Shown: piece after piece, positions 26,008-36,500 of the stretch | Numbering within the stretch: position 1 is the stretch's first letter | Layout of the letters: each line of letters starts with the position of its first letter | Source: JAEUMD01 sp036768475 | GTDB taxonomy: Bacteria; Pseudomonadota; Alphaproteobacteria; Rhizobiales; Hyphomicrobiaceae | Direction of reading: 5' to 3' | NCBI GenBank assembly: GCA_036768475.1 | Contig: DAIPMW010000007.1 | Span: 1 to 64,000, forward strand | Length of the DNA: 64,000 bases | Notes under the pieces: model-generated | What the model was told of the DNA's origin: nothing | Seen by the model: the letters and a program-made list of their open reading frames with translations, nothing else | Databases searched by the model: none | Program-made: the position numbers and the translations under genes

Positions 26008-26634
26008 ATGCTGTTCAAGCAGCGCCAGCCGCCGAGCATTGCAGAACGGATCAGGGTGTGGTTGTGGCCGCGCCGAAGTTGGTCGCGCTCACTACGCTAC
26101 GTTCTCTACAGGATCGTCCGTTTGCGTGCCAATCCGCACAGTCTGGCGCTCGGCTGCGCCGCAGGCGTCTTTGCCGCCTGCACGCCGCTGATCGGCGGCC
26201 AGATCGTGCTGGCCGCATTGTTGGCGCTTACTCTGCGCGCCAACGTGCCCGCCGCAATCCTCGCAACCTTTTTTGGCAATCCGCTGAGCTGGCCGGTCAT
26301 CTGGGCCGCCACCTATGTCGCCGGGGCCCACATGATCGGCGAAAGCGCAATCGCCAGCGTCGGCGAGCTGCATTCGCGCGTCGATCTGCTCTTGAATGCC
26401 ATGCTGGGCCAGTCGCCAGAGCTGATTGCCGCCGCTGCGGCTTTCATCTGGCCGATCTTCAAGCCGATGCTCGCCGGCAGCCTGCCGATAGGCCTCGCCG
26501 CCGGCGTACTGATCTACTATATGATGCGGGCGGCGGCTCGAGCCGTGCAGGCGCGGCGCTCGAACCGCCTGTATCCTCCCGCCGCTGCAGTCGCCGTATT
26601 CGAGCATGCAGAGCTGGCCGATACCCATGCATAA
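26008..26634 (+). CDS. DUF2062 membrane protein
   Basis: A 208-residue inner membrane protein. The region SLALGCAAGVFAACTPLIGG and AAILATFFGNPLSWPVIWA is the signature of DUF2062; two or three further hydrophobic segments follow at about 80-100, 130-150 and 155-175. Function unknown. In rhizobia this gene is regularly found between rsh and pdxJ, as here. Its 3' end overlaps the pdxJ start by eight bases. Confidence 0.88.
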   Translation: MLFKQRQPPSIAERIRVWLWPRRSWSRSLRYVLYRIVRLRANPHSLALGCAAGVFAACTPLIGGQIVLAALLALTLRANVPAAILATFFGNPLSWPVIWAATYVAGAHMIGESAIASVGELHSRVDLLLNAMLGQSPELIAAAAAFIWPIFKPMLAGSLPIGLAAGVLIYYMMRAAARAVQARRSNRLYPPAAAVAVFEHAELADTHA

Positions 26635-27469
26635 TGAAAATGGGGCGCGCGTGCTGCGCCTCGGCGTCAACATTGACCACGTCGCGACCATCCGCAATGC
26701 GCGCGGCGGCAATCATCCCGATCCCTTGCGCGCTGCCCACCTGGCCGTCGCCGCCGGTGCCGACGGCATCACGGCGCATCTGCGTGAGGACCGCCGTCAT
26801 ATTTCGGACGAAGACATCACGCGCCTGAAGCGTGAGCTGACACGTCCGCTCAACCTCGAAATGGCCGCCACCAGCGAGATGCTCGAGATCGCTTTGCGGC
26901 ATCTGCCTAACGCCTGTTGCCTGGTGCCGGAGCGGCGCGAGGAGCGCACTACGGAGGGCGGCCTGAACGTCATCGGCGGCGGCCGCCGGCTGAAGCGCAT
27001 TGTCACGTCCCTCAAAGATGCGGGCATCCGCGTCTCATTGTTCATCGAGCCGGATCCTGACACGATCGCAGCTGCCGCGGCGATCGGCGCCGATATTGTC
27101 GAATTGCATACCGGCCGCTATTGCGAGCTGTCGCTGGAAAACAGCAAGGGTGTCGCCGCCGAGGTACGCCGGCTCGCCAAGGCGGCGACCGCCGCAGATG
27201 CTGCAGGCCTGGAGGTGCATGCCGGGCACGGACTGACCTACAACACGGTTGCCGTCATCGCCGCGATGCCGGAGATTGTCGAACTCAACATCGGTCATTT
27301 CCTGATCGGCGAGGCGATTTTCGGCGGTCTCAATCAGGCTGTCGCCCACATGCGCAAGCTGATGGACGAGACGAGATTCGGCCGGACCTACGTCGCTACA
27401 GGTGCGTCCGCACCAGTCATGCCGGCCGCCAAAACCGTGACCAAAGCGAAGGTTCGCAGCAGGTCATGA
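26627..27469 (+). CDS. pdxJ: Pyridoxine 5'-phosphate synthase
   Basis: About 280 residues; makes pyridoxine 5'-phosphate from deoxyxylulose 5-phosphate and aminoacetone phosphate derivative in vitamin B6 synthesis. Motifs: LGVNIDHVATIRNARGG, ITAHLREDRRHISDED, EMAATSEML, LVPERREERTTEGGLN and HAGHGLTYNTV. The start at 26627 is chosen nearest to the conserved beginning; an ATG at 26606 is an alternative. Overlaps the DUF2062 gene and the acpS gene by a few bases, so the three are translationally coupled. Confidence 0.95.
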   Translation: MHNENGARVLRLGVNIDHVATIRNARGGNHPDPLRAAHLAVAAGADGITAHLREDRRHISDEDITRLKRELTRPLNLEMAATSEMLEIALRHLPNACCLVPERREERTTEGGLNVIGGGRRLKRIVTSLKDAGIRVSLFIEPDPDTIAAAAAIGADIVELHTGRYCELSLENSKGVAAEVRRLAKAATAADAAGLEVHAGHGLTYNTVAVIAAMPEIVELNIGHFLIGEAIFGGLNQAVAHMRKLMDETRFGRTYVATGASAPVMPAAKTVTKAKVRSRS

Positions 27470-27882
27470 TTATCGGACTGGGCAACGACCTGATCGACAT
27501 CCGGCGGATCGAGGAGACGCTGGAGCGGTTTGGAGAGCGATTCCTGGACCGGGTGTTCACCGATATAGAGCGGCAGCGATCCGACCGCCGGCCACGGACC
27601 CGCGCCGCCTCGTACGCCAAGCGTTTCGCCGCCAAGGAGGCCTGCTCCAAGGCGCTGGGCACAGGGCTGCGCCAGGGTGTCTTCTGGCGCGACATGGGTG
27701 TCGTCAATCTTTCCTCAGGCCGTCCGACACTGCGCCTGACAGGCGGTGCGCGCCAGCGCCTGCTGGATCTGACGCCGCCCGGGATGGACATGCGCATCGA
27801 TCTGACGCTGACCGACGATTTTCCGCTCGCCCAGGCCATCGTCATCATATCGGCAATTCCGACCAAAGCGGATCTGCGCTGA
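27466..27882 (+). CDS. acpS: Holo-[acyl-carrier-protein] synthase
   Basis: A 138-residue phosphopantetheinyl transferase that activates acyl carrier protein. The metal-binding IIGLGNDLIDIRRIEETLER and KRFAAKEACSKALGTGLRQG motifs are present, together with the C-terminal LTDDFPLAQAIVII. The ATG overlaps the pdxJ stop. It precedes lepB, rnc and era in the usual order. Confidence 0.95.
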   Translation: MIIGLGNDLIDIRRIEETLERFGERFLDRVFTDIERQRSDRRPRTRAASYAKRFAAKEACSKALGTGLRQGVFWRDMGVVNLSSGRPTLRLTGGARQRLLDLTPPGMDMRIDLTLTDDFPLAQAIVIISAIPTKADLR

Positions 27883-28214
27883 TGGCCCGGCGTCAGCGCC
27901 GGCTAAGTGAGCTCGCACTTGCTGGCGGCGGATGCCCTTACAGAACGGTGTCATCCGCTCGTGGGACACGTGAGCCGCGCGTTGCGCCCAAACTTCGCCG
28001 CTGCGGCAGACTGTTTCCGGCGAATTGCGCAACAGCGCCGAAGCCGCTATAGGGCAACGGTAGATTTATCCGTTTCAGTGCTCGGATGAAAGGCTCCGCG
28101 CGTGCGTGCGGACCAAGCATGCTGTTGCGCGCTCACCGCCTGACATACGGCAACGTTCTGAAGCGTATCTCGAAATTACGGGTCCAATTGGATTGAGCAA
28201 TATAGGCGTGAGAC
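27883..28214. other. Intergenic region before lepB
   Basis: This 332-bp stretch has a short inverted repeat CCGGCG-TCAG-CGCCGG just after acpS (about 27888-27905) but no T run, so its role as terminator is doubtful. No gene seen. Confidence 0.4.
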
Positions 28215-28967
28215 ATGACGGCAACACGATCGGGCGGATGGTGGGAGACGATTAAGATCGTCATTGAGGCGCTGCTGATCGCAATGGTCGTGCGCGTGTT
28301 CTTCTATCAGCCGTTCAACATCCCTTCGGGTTCGATGAAAGAGACGCTGCTGGTCGGCGACTATCTGTTTGTCTCCAAGCTATCGTACGGTTATTCCAAG
28401 TACTCCTTCACCAGCAGTATTAATCTGTTCAGCGGTCGTATTTTCGCAGCCCAGCCCAAACGCGGTGACGTCATCGTCTTCAAGCTGCCGCGTGACAATT
28501 CCACAGACTATATCAAGCGGCTGATCGGACTGCCGGGCGACGAGATCGTGGTCCGCGACGGCATTGTGTTTATCAACGGCAAGGAGGTGCCGCGCGTGCC
28601 CGACGGCGAATTCGTCACGCGCGAGGACGGAGGCCCGCCGCGGCGCATCAAGCGCTACAAGGAGACGCTGCCCAATGGCGTCTCTTATCACGTGCTCGAC
28701 AGCGAGCCCAACGGCCCCTTCGACAACGTCGGCCCTTACACGGTGCCTGAGGGTCACTACTTCATGATGGGCGACAACCGCGACAACTCCACCGACAGCC
28801 GAGCGCAGTGGGGCGTGGGTTATGTGCCCTATGAGAACCTCATCGGCCGCGCCGAGATCATCTTCTTTTCCGCTGCTGTCGACGAGCCTGGCGCCTTCAG
28901 CATTACACGGCCATGGACCTGGCCGTTCGATATCCGCTGGTCGCGCTTTTTCAAGCTCGTGCGCTAA
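28215..28967 (+). CDS. lepB: Signal peptidase I
   Basis: A 250-residue membrane protease that removes signal peptides. An N-terminal membrane segment (IVIEALLIAMVVRVFFYQPF) is followed by the catalytic serine in PSGSMKETLLVGDYLFV and the catalytic lysine in DSTDYIKRLIGLPGDEI-type sequence (here NSTDYIKRLIGLPGDEI), then GHYFMMGDNRDNSTDSR. It opens the lepB-rnc-era-recO series; rnc begins nine bases later. Confidence 0.96.
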   Translation: MTATRSGGWWETIKIVIEALLIAMVVRVFFYQPFNIPSGSMKETLLVGDYLFVSKLSYGYSKYSFTSSINLFSGRIFAAQPKRGDVIVFKLPRDNSTDYIKRLIGLPGDEIVVRDGIVFINGKEVPRVPDGEFVTREDGGPPRRIKRYKETLPNGVSYHVLDSEPNGPFDNVGPYTVPEGHYFMMGDNRDNSTDSRAQWGVGYVPYENLIGRAEIIFFSAAVDEPGAFSITRPWTWPFDIRWSRFFKLVR

Positions 28968-28976
28968 AACAGAAGC

Positions 28977-29696
28977 ATGCTCCGACGATCTGACCAGATC
29001 CGGCATTTAGAGGCGGCGCTTGGCCATACCTTCAAGGACCGCAACTTGCTGGAGCAGGCTTTGACCCATGCCAGCGTACGCGGCGCGGGACGCCAGCGGC
29101 CCGACAACGAGCGGCTCGAGTTTATTGGCGACCGTGTTTTGGCGCTCGCCATCGCTAACGAGCTTTACGTCCGTCATCCCAAGGCCCGCGAGGGTGAACT
29201 CGCCCGCGCTTTCAATCGCCTCGTGCGCGGAGAGACTTGCGCCGCCATAGCCCGCTCGATCAATCTCGGACCCTGCCTCATTTTGTCAGAGAGCGAAGCC
29301 GACAGCGGCGGGCGCGACAAGCACACGATCCTCGCCGACGCAATGGAGGCGGTGTTGGCCGCTATCTACCTCGAGGCCGGTTTCGAGCACGCGCGTGCCA
29401 TCGTTCTGGAATTGTGGAATGATCGCCTTGAGGGCGCTCCCGCCGCCGCCGGTGCCATCGCCGACGCCAAGTCCGCCCTGCAGGAATGGGCGCAGGGCCA
29501 GGGTCTTCCGCTGCCGTGTTATACTGAAGAAAGTCGCACGGGCCCCGACCATGCACCACGCTTCATTACGCGCGTCACTATCGACGGTCGTTTGATGGCT
29601 GAAGGGGAGGGGACCTCGAAGCGTCAGGCTGAACAGGCTGCGGCGACAGCGATGCTCAGGGAGCAAGGTATCTGGAGCAAACCAAAACGTGAGTGA
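28977..29696 (+). CDS. rnc: Ribonuclease III
   Basis: A 239-residue double-strand-specific endoribonuclease involved in rRNA processing. The signature NERLEFIGDRVLALAIANEL, the second acidic cluster around KHTILADAMEAVLAAIYLEA and a C-terminal double-stranded RNA-binding domain (SALQEWAQGQGLPLPCYTEE to the end) are all present. It overlaps the GTG start of era by eight bases. Confidence 0.96.
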   Translation: MLRRSDQIRHLEAALGHTFKDRNLLEQALTHASVRGAGRQRPDNERLEFIGDRVLALAIANELYVRHPKAREGELARAFNRLVRGETCAAIARSINLGPCLILSESEADSGGRDKHTILADAMEAVLAAIYLEAGFEHARAIVLELWNDRLEGAPAAAGAIADAKSALQEWAQGQGLPLPCYTEESRTGPDHAPRFITRVTIDGRLMAEGEGTSKRQAEQAAATAMLREQGIWSKPKRE

Positions 29697-30669
29697 CGAA
29701 CCTAGCAAGTCAAAGGCGGACGAGGTGGCGGACATCGCCGGCACGCCAGGTCCATCAGGCGCTGGCGATGCGGATCGGCGCTGCGGCTTCATTGCCATCA
29801 TCGGTGCGCCGAATGCAGGTAAATCGACGCTGGTGAACCGGCTCGTCGGTGCCAAGGTATCGATCGTAAGCCACAAGGTTCAAACGACGCGCGTTCCTGT
29901 GCGCGGTATAGCCATCGCTGGAGTAAGCCAGCTCGTCTTCATCGACACGCCAGGCATCTTCGATCCCAGGAAGCGGCTCGACCGTGCCATGGTCGATGCC
30001 GCGTGGGGGGGCGCCGGCGATGCCGATCTGGTAGCCCTTCTGGTCGATGCCCAGAAAGGTATCCAGCCCGATGTCGAGCGGATCATTGACCGAATGGCCG
30101 AAACAAGGCCTGCGTCAATTCTCGTCCTGAACAAGGTCGATCGCGTCGCCGACAAGGCAAAGCTGCTGGCGCTGGCCGCCGCGCTCAACGAACGCGTCGC
30201 GTTCGCCGAAACCTTCATGATCTCGGCCGAGTCGGGGTCTGGAGTGGACGATCTGAAGACCTATTTTGCAGCGCACGTGCCTGTGGGACCGTGGCATTAC
30301 CCGGAAGACGAGATTTCCGATGCGCCGCTGCGCCTGCTCGCCGCCGAGATCACGCGCGAGAAGATCTACCGTCTGCTGCACGATGAATTGCCCTACGCGA
30401 TCACCGTCGAAACCACAGACTGGAAGGATTTGAAGAACGGCGCCGCGCGAATCGAGCAGACCATTTTCGTTGAACGCGACAGTCAGAAGTCGATCGTCCT
30501 TGGCAAGGGCGGGCGCACCATAAAGCAGATTTCCCAGTCCGCACGCGCTGAGATCAAGGGCATCATCGAGCGTGACGTGCACCTGTTTTTATTCGTCAAG
30601 GTTCGGGAATCCTGGAAGGATGATCCCGAACGTTATCGCGAAATGGGCCTGGAATTTCCCAAGGGCTGA
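29689..30669 (+). CDS. era: GTPase Era
   Basis: A 326-residue GTPase needed for 16S rRNA maturation and 30S assembly. G1 is GAPNAGKSTLVNRLVG, G3 is IDTPGIFDP, G4 is LNKVD, and the KH domain with VLGKGGRTIKQISQSA lies near the C-terminus. The start is a GTG overlapping the rnc stop; the first 25 residues are an unconserved extension. Confidence 0.96.
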   Translation: MSDEPSKSKADEVADIAGTPGPSGAGDADRRCGFIAIIGAPNAGKSTLVNRLVGAKVSIVSHKVQTTRVPVRGIAIAGVSQLVFIDTPGIFDPRKRLDRAMVDAAWGGAGDADLVALLVDAQKGIQPDVERIIDRMAETRPASILVLNKVDRVADKAKLLALAAALNERVAFAETFMISAESGSGVDDLKTYFAAHVPVGPWHYPEDEISDAPLRLLAAEITREKIYRLLHDELPYAITVETTDWKDLKNGAARIEQTIFVERDSQKSIVLGKGGRTIKQISQSARAEIKGIIERDVHLFLFVKVRESWKDDPERYREMGLEFPKG

Positions 30670-30791
30670 GCGTTGCGTTCGCGTCGAACTGCCTGGAGCC
30701 AAGAACTGCACCGCAAATTCGCGAGCGCGGCCCCGGCGCGGTGTCAGTGGTCGATGCGACACGTTCCACCCTGTACTATGAGCGGTTCGCA

Positions 30792-31520
30792 ATGAACTGG
30801 AGCGATGAAGGTGTCATTCTCTCGGTGAGACCGCATGGCGAAACCGCCGCCGTGGTCGAACTGTTCACGCGCGCTCATGGCCGCCACATGGGGCTCGTGC
30901 ACGGTGGCCGTTCACACAAGAACCGTCCGATCCTCCAGACGGGCAACCATGTGGATGCAAGCTGGAAGGGCCGTCTCGCCGAGCATCTGGGGCACATGAC
31001 GCTGGAGTTGCGCACGGGATACGCGGCCATCGCCATGGAGGATGCCGCAGCACTTGTCGGCTTGACATCGATGGCGGCGCTCTCCCGTCTCCTTCCTGAG
31101 CGCGATCCGCACCCCAACCTTTATGAGATCACGCTGTTTGTTCTGGGTTTCCTCGACGATCCGACCGTATGGCCGGCACTGATGGTGCGATGGGAGCTGG
31201 CGCTCCTCGCTGAACTTGGCTTTGGCCTCGATCTCGATGCTTGCGCGGCCACCGGCTCCAATGACGCGCTCATTTACGTATCACCCAAGTCGGGCCGCGC
31301 GGTCTCCGCTTCCGCCGGAGAGCCCTACCGTGATCGCCTGTTGCCGCTTCCCGGCTTCCTGTTGAGGGGCCGCCGGTCCGGTGCCGGCGTGACCGAAAGC
31401 GATGTGATGAACGGCTTGAAGCTGTCGCGGTTCTTCCTGGAGGGCCGTGTCCTGGCTCCGCGCGACCTGAAATTGCCCGAGCCGCGATCCCGGCTCGAGG
31501 CGTTGCTCGCTCATGTTTAG
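30792..31520 (+). CDS. recO: DNA repair protein RecO
   Basis: A 242-residue mediator that loads RecA onto SSB-coated DNA. N-terminal OB fold WSDEGVILSVRPHGETAAVV and LVHGGRSHKN are typical of alphaproteobacterial RecO. The zinc-binding cysteines of many RecO proteins are not all present (only DACAATG is seen), as is usual in this group. The ATG at 30792 gives the conserved MNWSDEG start. The stop codon TAG lies within a family B repeat. Confidence 0.93.
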   Translation: MNWSDEGVILSVRPHGETAAVVELFTRAHGRHMGLVHGGRSHKNRPILQTGNHVDASWKGRLAEHLGHMTLELRTGYAAIAMEDAAALVGLTSMAALSRLLPERDPHPNLYEITLFVLGFLDDPTVWPALMVRWELALLAELGFGLDLDACAATGSNDALIYVSPKSGRAVSASAGEPYRDRLLPLPGFLLRGRRSGAGVTESDVMNGLKLSRFFLEGRVLAPRDLKLPEPRSRLEALLAHV

Positions 31521-31580
31521 CTGAAGTGTGCAGCACTTCAGCGTGAAAAACATGGCTCAAAACAAGAGCATGTTCAACTG
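31514..31580 (+). repeat. Intergenic repeat family B, copy 2
   Basis: Reads TGTTTAGCTGAAGTGTGCAG, CACTTCAGCGTGAAAAACAT, GGCTCAAAACAAGAGCATG, nearly the same as 21332-21400. The repeat supplies the recO stop codon. The core GCTGAAGTGTGCAGCACTTC is an inverted repeat (GAAGTG/CACTTC). Confidence 0.75.
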
Positions 31581-31601
31581 AACGTCTGAAGTGGTTCAGG
31601 T

Positions 31602-32135
31602 TCAGCCGGATGAGGGTGTCAGCAACGGTGGCGTCGGTTGCGTGGGTACCGGTGCAGAGGCGGACATTTCCGGTTGAGCGGCGAAAGCACCAGCCATCGG
31701 ATCGTCGCTGCGGCGCGACCTGCCTTCGAAATAGGCACCCTGCTCGATAGCAAGGGACTGGTGATAGACATCGCCCTCGACGTGGCTTGAGGACTGCAGC
31801 ATGACCCGCTTGGAGCGGATCGACCCCATCACCTGCCCGCGAATGATCGCTTCGTCGGCCACGATCGTGCCGGTAATCCGGGCGCGCTCACCAATGATGA
31901 GGTTGGTTGCGCGAATATCTCCCTGTACCTCGCCGTCGATCTGCATCTCCCCTTTGGAGGTCAGGTTGCCGGTGATGATGAGGTCGGGTCCGATGACGGA
32001 AGGCGCAGAGCGCTCGGTGCTCGTTCTCAAAGGCGGAGCCGAAGGCCGTGGCGGCGGTGATGCGGTTGCCGGACCCATTCCGGTGGTCGGAGTTTTCGGC
32101 GGCTCGGTGTCAGAACGCTTGAAATTCGGCAACAT
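31602..32135 (-). CDS. Bactofilin
   Basis: A 177-residue cytoskeletal protein with a Pro-rich N-terminal tail (1-48), a central beta-helix bactofilin domain (about 49-145: LIITGNLTSKGEMQIDGEVQ, GDIRATNLIIGERARITGT, VMGSIRSKRVMLQSSSHVEG) and a Pro-rich C-terminal tail. Bactofilins polymerise without nucleotides and organise stalks, morphology or cell wall enzymes; in stalked or budding alphaproteobacteria they are linked to polar structures. Monocistronic, convergent with recO. Confidence 0.93.
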   Translation of the reverse strand: MLPNFKRSDTEPPKTPTTGMGPATASPPPRPSAPPLRTSTERSAPSVIGPDLIITGNLTSKGEMQIDGEVQGDIRATNLIIGERARITGTIVADEAIIRGQVMGSIRSKRVMLQSSSHVEGDVYHQSLAIEQGAYFEGRSRRSDDPMAGAFAAQPEMSASAPVPTQPTPPLLTPSSG

Positions 32136-32705
32136 GACTCAATCAACCTCCGCATCGAACAAAATCACAACGGGCCACCGGATGACCGGCCGGCAGACAC
32201 ACATACAAGACGGCACGCGGCACGACATCCGCGCACCCTCAAACCTTGGAAAAAAGGCCTAGCACGGTGGTGCCTGGACGTCATGTGCGGACCGGGCGTG
32301 CGCGCTGATTTCCAACTTTGACGTGGCATTCCAGCCGTCCCGAAACGGTGATGCCAAGGGATGATGGCAGGGCGGTGGCAAGGACTGTCGGCGTACAGTT
32401 TGGAACATAGATCAGCCATGCGCGCGGGGCGCTTTCGCTGACCGGGGTCATGTCGATCTTTTCGTTAAAATTGGTTAACGATCCGATGTTTTGTTTTGAG
32501 CATATGCAGGTGAACCGCTGCACAGCCGAACATTCATGACTAGAGCCTGATCGGCTGAGACGGAAGCACGACTGCTTCCATCGAGGGCGTGATTGAGGTT
32601 CACAAACGAAGCGATAGAGCAGGCCGAAACGGCCTGATGTGATTCAATCAAAACCTGACCTGCTCTAAGTCCGGTTGGCGACCGTGAGGCAATGATTGGA
32701 TCGGG
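32136..32705. other. Intergenic region with repeat and doubtful small frame
   Basis: This 570-bp stretch includes a full family A repeat (32540-32668) and a leftward frame of up to 80 codons at 32281-32523, whose C-terminal 56 residues (from MTPVSESAPRAWLIYVPNC) could be a small protein but resemble nothing I know. Otherwise I see nothing in it. Confidence 0.4.
32540..32668 (+). repeat. Intergenic repeat family A, full copy
   Basis: Starts CTAGAGCCTGATCGGCTGAG, then a hairpin GGAAGC-ACGACT-GCTTCC, a central GTGATTGAGGTTCAC segment and ends with GATAGAGCAGGCC...CCTGACCTGCTCTAAG, whose ends can pair. It is the best-preserved copy together with 8895-9021, in opposite orientation. Confidence 0.8.
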
Positions 32706-33176
32706 CTACGCGCCAGCAAGTTTGCGGACGGCCTTGAGAACCTCGGCGGCGTGACCCGGCACTTTTACCTTGCGCCAGACCTCGGCGATCCGACCCTTTG
32801 CATCGATCAGAAAAGTTGAGCGTTCGACACCCATGTACTTGCGACCGTACATGGACTTCTGGACCCAGACGCCGTAAGCCTCGACAACGGATTTTTCCTC
32901 ATCTGCTGCCAGGATTACGTCGAGGCCGTGTTTGGACTTGAACTTGGCGTGAGAGGCTACGCTGTCGGGCGAAATGCCGATCACCGTCGCGCCGGCCGTG
33001 GCGAAATCCTGTGCGAGATCCGTGAAGGACTTGGCCTCGGCGGTGCAGCCGGACGTGTCGTCCTTGGGGTAGAAGAAGACGATGACCGGCCCACCTTTGA
33101 GTTTGCTCAGTTTTACTTTGTCTCCAGCGTCGGTTGGCAGTGTGAAATCAGGAGCGCGATCGCCTGTCTGCGGCAT
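32706..33176 (-). CDS. bcp: Thioredoxin-dependent peroxiredoxin, Bcp type
   Basis: A 156-residue peroxiredoxin reducing hydroperoxides. Conserved: GDRAPDFTLPTDAGDKV, the peroxidatic cysteine in PKDDTSGCTAEAKSFTDL and the active-site proline/threonine region FFYPKDDTS. The second cysteine found five residues later in many Bcp proteins is Ala here (CTAEAKS), so it is a 1-Cys or atypical type. The start at 33176 (MPQTGDRAPD) is the family start; upstream in-frame residues are basic and unconserved. Confidence 0.93.
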   Translation of the reverse strand: MPQTGDRAPDFTLPTDAGDKVKLSKLKGGPVIVFFYPKDDTSGCTAEAKSFTDLAQDFATAGATVIGISPDSVASHAKFKSKHGLDVILAADEEKSVVEAYGVWVQKSMYGRKYMGVERSTFLIDAKGRIAEVWRKVKVPGHAAEVLKAVRKLAGA

Positions 33177-33598
33177 TGATAAGGTGCCTTTCTTTCGTCG
33201 TTTTTTGCACGGCACATCGCGGTTGCGACGCTATCGATCTGGTTGATCGATCCGACACCGCGGGGAGGCCGGTGCCGGGTGCCTCGAACCGGTCGGGGGC
33301 GGCGAGTTTCTCCTTCGAGGTATCGCGTATATGAGCCTTGGTCGCAAGCGGAGGCGGAGCATCTTGCTCAGCCGTGCCGTTGATTGCGGCGCCGACCTGC
33401 CGTTCGGCTTCAGATGTTGCCGACTATCTGCGCGTCGTTGGAGTGGCGAAGCAAAATTGGGGAAAACCGAGGGCGTACATTCGCAAGGAATGGCTGCTCG
33501 CGGAGACGTGGTATTGGGTGGTGCGCCAAATCGATCATCGACGACATGAGACGAGGACAGCTGGCGGCAGCCGGCGCCGGGCACCGCGTACGCAGGGC

Positions 33599-36500
33599 GT
33601 GCAGCGGGAGGCATCGGCATGGGAGGATGGCGCCCGGGTCACGCGCGGTCGGCGGGCTCTTCGTCATGCCGGACGCAGCGCACGCTTTGTCATGTTCGCG
33701 CTCGTGCCCTTCATCGTGTTGCTCGCGCTCGCGGCTGCGCTCACGTTCGTGCGCCTGAAGCACGGTCCGATCTCGCTGTCGTTTCTCGTGCCGCCGATTG
33801 AGCGCAGCTTGAATGCGGTCCTGAAGGGTTACGTCGCCAGTGTCGACGACGCGATCGTGCGGCTGACCGACGAAAACCGGCTCGAGTTTCGCCTGCTGAA
33901 TGTTCGCTTTGCGGAGGCAGATGGCGACACGGTTGCATCATCGCCGCTCGCCTCACTCGAGATCAGCCGGCAAGCCCTGGTCAAGGGCATGGTCGTTCCC
34001 TCCCGTGTCGAATTGATCAAGCCAGAGCTGTTCCTGACTTATGCGCCCGACAAGGGGCTCAGGTTGAGCTTTTCGACGCTGCAAGAACCGGAGGAGGGTC
34101 CTCTCGTGCCTGAGCCGCGCACGAAACCCGATGCAGGTGCTCCCGCGCCCGCCGAGAGCTCGGGTGACAAGGTGCCCGGCAGCGCTGGGTCGCTGAAGTC
34201 CTTCCACTTCTCCGAGTTCATCAGGCGGGCCACGTCCGAGGCCCGGGATGCGGGAAGGGCCACATCCTATCTGCGCGAGCTCGGCGTGCGCGATGCCATC
34301 TTGAATGTCGAGGCACAGGGCAATCGCACGACATGGCAGCTTCCCGAGCTCAATATCGACTTCGATCATAGTGAGAGCCACTCGGTTGTTGCAGGCCGCG
34401 CACGTGTGGCATCGGCCAGCGGATCATGGCGGATTGCATTTCATACCGAAGATCGCGCCGGCGAAACCGTCGTGCGCGCGTCGATCCGCGATTTCGTACC
34501 GTCCGCATTTTTCAAAACCGACCATGGCGGGTCTCTGCTGGGCTACCTCGATATGCCCGTCGGGGGCGACGCCACGCTATCCATGGACCCGCAGGGCAGC
34601 CTAAGGGCCGCGTATGTGGATGTTGGGATCGGTCAGGGCAAGCTTGCCGTACATGACAGAGCCGGCAGACCGGAGCCCATTCCGGTCGATGCCGGTCGCA
34701 TCAAACTCAACTACGATCCGCAAAAGGGGATCGTGGCGGTGGAGCCATCGACGCTGCGGGCTGCCGGATCGATTGTCACGCTCACCGGACGCTTCCAGGC
34801 CGGCAATTTCGACGGCGATCAGGGATGGGCGTTCGAGCTTGCCTCAGTCGATGGGATGATGGGGTCGGGCGAGTTTGCGACGCCGCCGGTTCCGCTCGAT
34901 TCGCTCGTGCTTGAGGGCCGCTTCCTGCCGGAGCGCCAGCGCGTGCAGCTCTCGAAAGGTGAGTTGAAGGCCGGCGGTGCCGTTGCGGTCATGGAGGGCG
35001 AGGCCAGTCTGGACAACACCCGGCCGGGTGCCCGCATCGTGGTTTCATCAGGACCGATGTCAGCGGCGACGGCAAAAGCGCTCTGGCCCGTCGGGCTCAC
35101 TCCCAAATCGCGAGCCTGGGTCGGCGAGCACGTAATATCGGGAGAGTTGCGGCGCCTGGAACTCCGGCGCGAAACGGGTATCTACGCACCCGCCGATGCG
35201 TCCGGAACAGGCGGCGAGCACGTGTCACTCGTCGTCGAGACCGGTCAAGGAACATTCAAGCCAGCCCTGCAACTGCCGCCGATCGATGTGCCGCGTGCGC
35301 TTGTCACTCTGGAAAATGAGCAGCTGGAGCTGACCACCCCGGAAGGCACGATGACACTGGAATCCGGCAAGGTGATCGCGCTGAAGGCTGGGCGGCTCGT
35401 TTCCAGCAATGCACTGGCCGAGCCCTCCGATGCGGTCGTCACGTTCAAGGCGCAGACGGAGGCCATGGCTGTTGTCGAGCTGCTGAGCCGTGGGCCGATA
35501 TCGCTGATCGACGAGCAGGGGCTGCCGTTCAAGTCGATGGACGGGCGCGTGGAGGCTCAGATGTCGCTGGCCTTTCCGATGAAGAAACATCTGGTCGCCA
35601 GCGAGATAAAGACTACGGGCGTGGCGAAGTTGAAGGATGGCCGTATTCAGAAGCTGGCAGGCGAATACGATGTGCAAGGTGCCAGCGTCGCGTTTGACTT
35701 CAATAACGGCGCGGTGGAGGCCAAGGGCGAGGCGATTGTTCGTGGCGTGCTCGCGCGGATTTCATGGCAGCACATTTTCGATGCCGCGCCCGAACGCCAG
35801 CCGCCGCTTCGGATCACGGCGACGCTCGACAATACGGACAGGCGGCAGCTCGGCATTGATCTCAGCAACATGGTTACGGGAGAGATGCCCGTCGACATGC
35901 AGGTGGTGCGCGGGGTGGCGCCGGGCGAGCGCAAGATACACGTGAGAGCTGATCTTTCCAGTGCGGAAATCTCGCTGGCCTCGATCGCATGGCGCAAGCC
36001 GCCGGGTCGATCGGCGTTTGCCGAGTTCGATATCGCGGCAGTGGCCCAAAACAAGTATGAGCTGCAGAACTTCCGTATCGCGGGCGACAACGTTGCCATC
36101 GAAGGCTGGGCATCGATCGGTGCGGACCGCAAGCTGCGGGAATTCTACTTCCCTGATTTCTCGATCAATGTGGTATCGCGACTCAAGGTGCAGGGCACGC
36201 TGCGCAATGACAATGTCTGGGACATCAAGGCGCGCGGCAGCACTTTCGATGGCAGAGACTACTTCCGCTCATTGTTCAACGTCGGCCGGGACGGCGGTGG
36301 CGCGGATAAACCGGACAGCGGCGGTGGCGGCATAGATCTGGATGCACAGATCGACAATGTGCTGGGCTTCGGGGATGCCGCGCTGCGCGGGCTGAAGGTG
36401 CAGTTGAAGACACGCGAAGGCAAGCTCAGCGCGCTCGAAGCGCGCGGAGCGCTTGACGGAAAGGCGCCATTGGCGGTCATTCTCGACCGTGACGGGCAGG

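Noticed and set aside
27888..27905. Terminator after acpS
   Set aside because: The 6-bp stem lacks a T run and is in a GC-rich context where such short inverted repeats are common.
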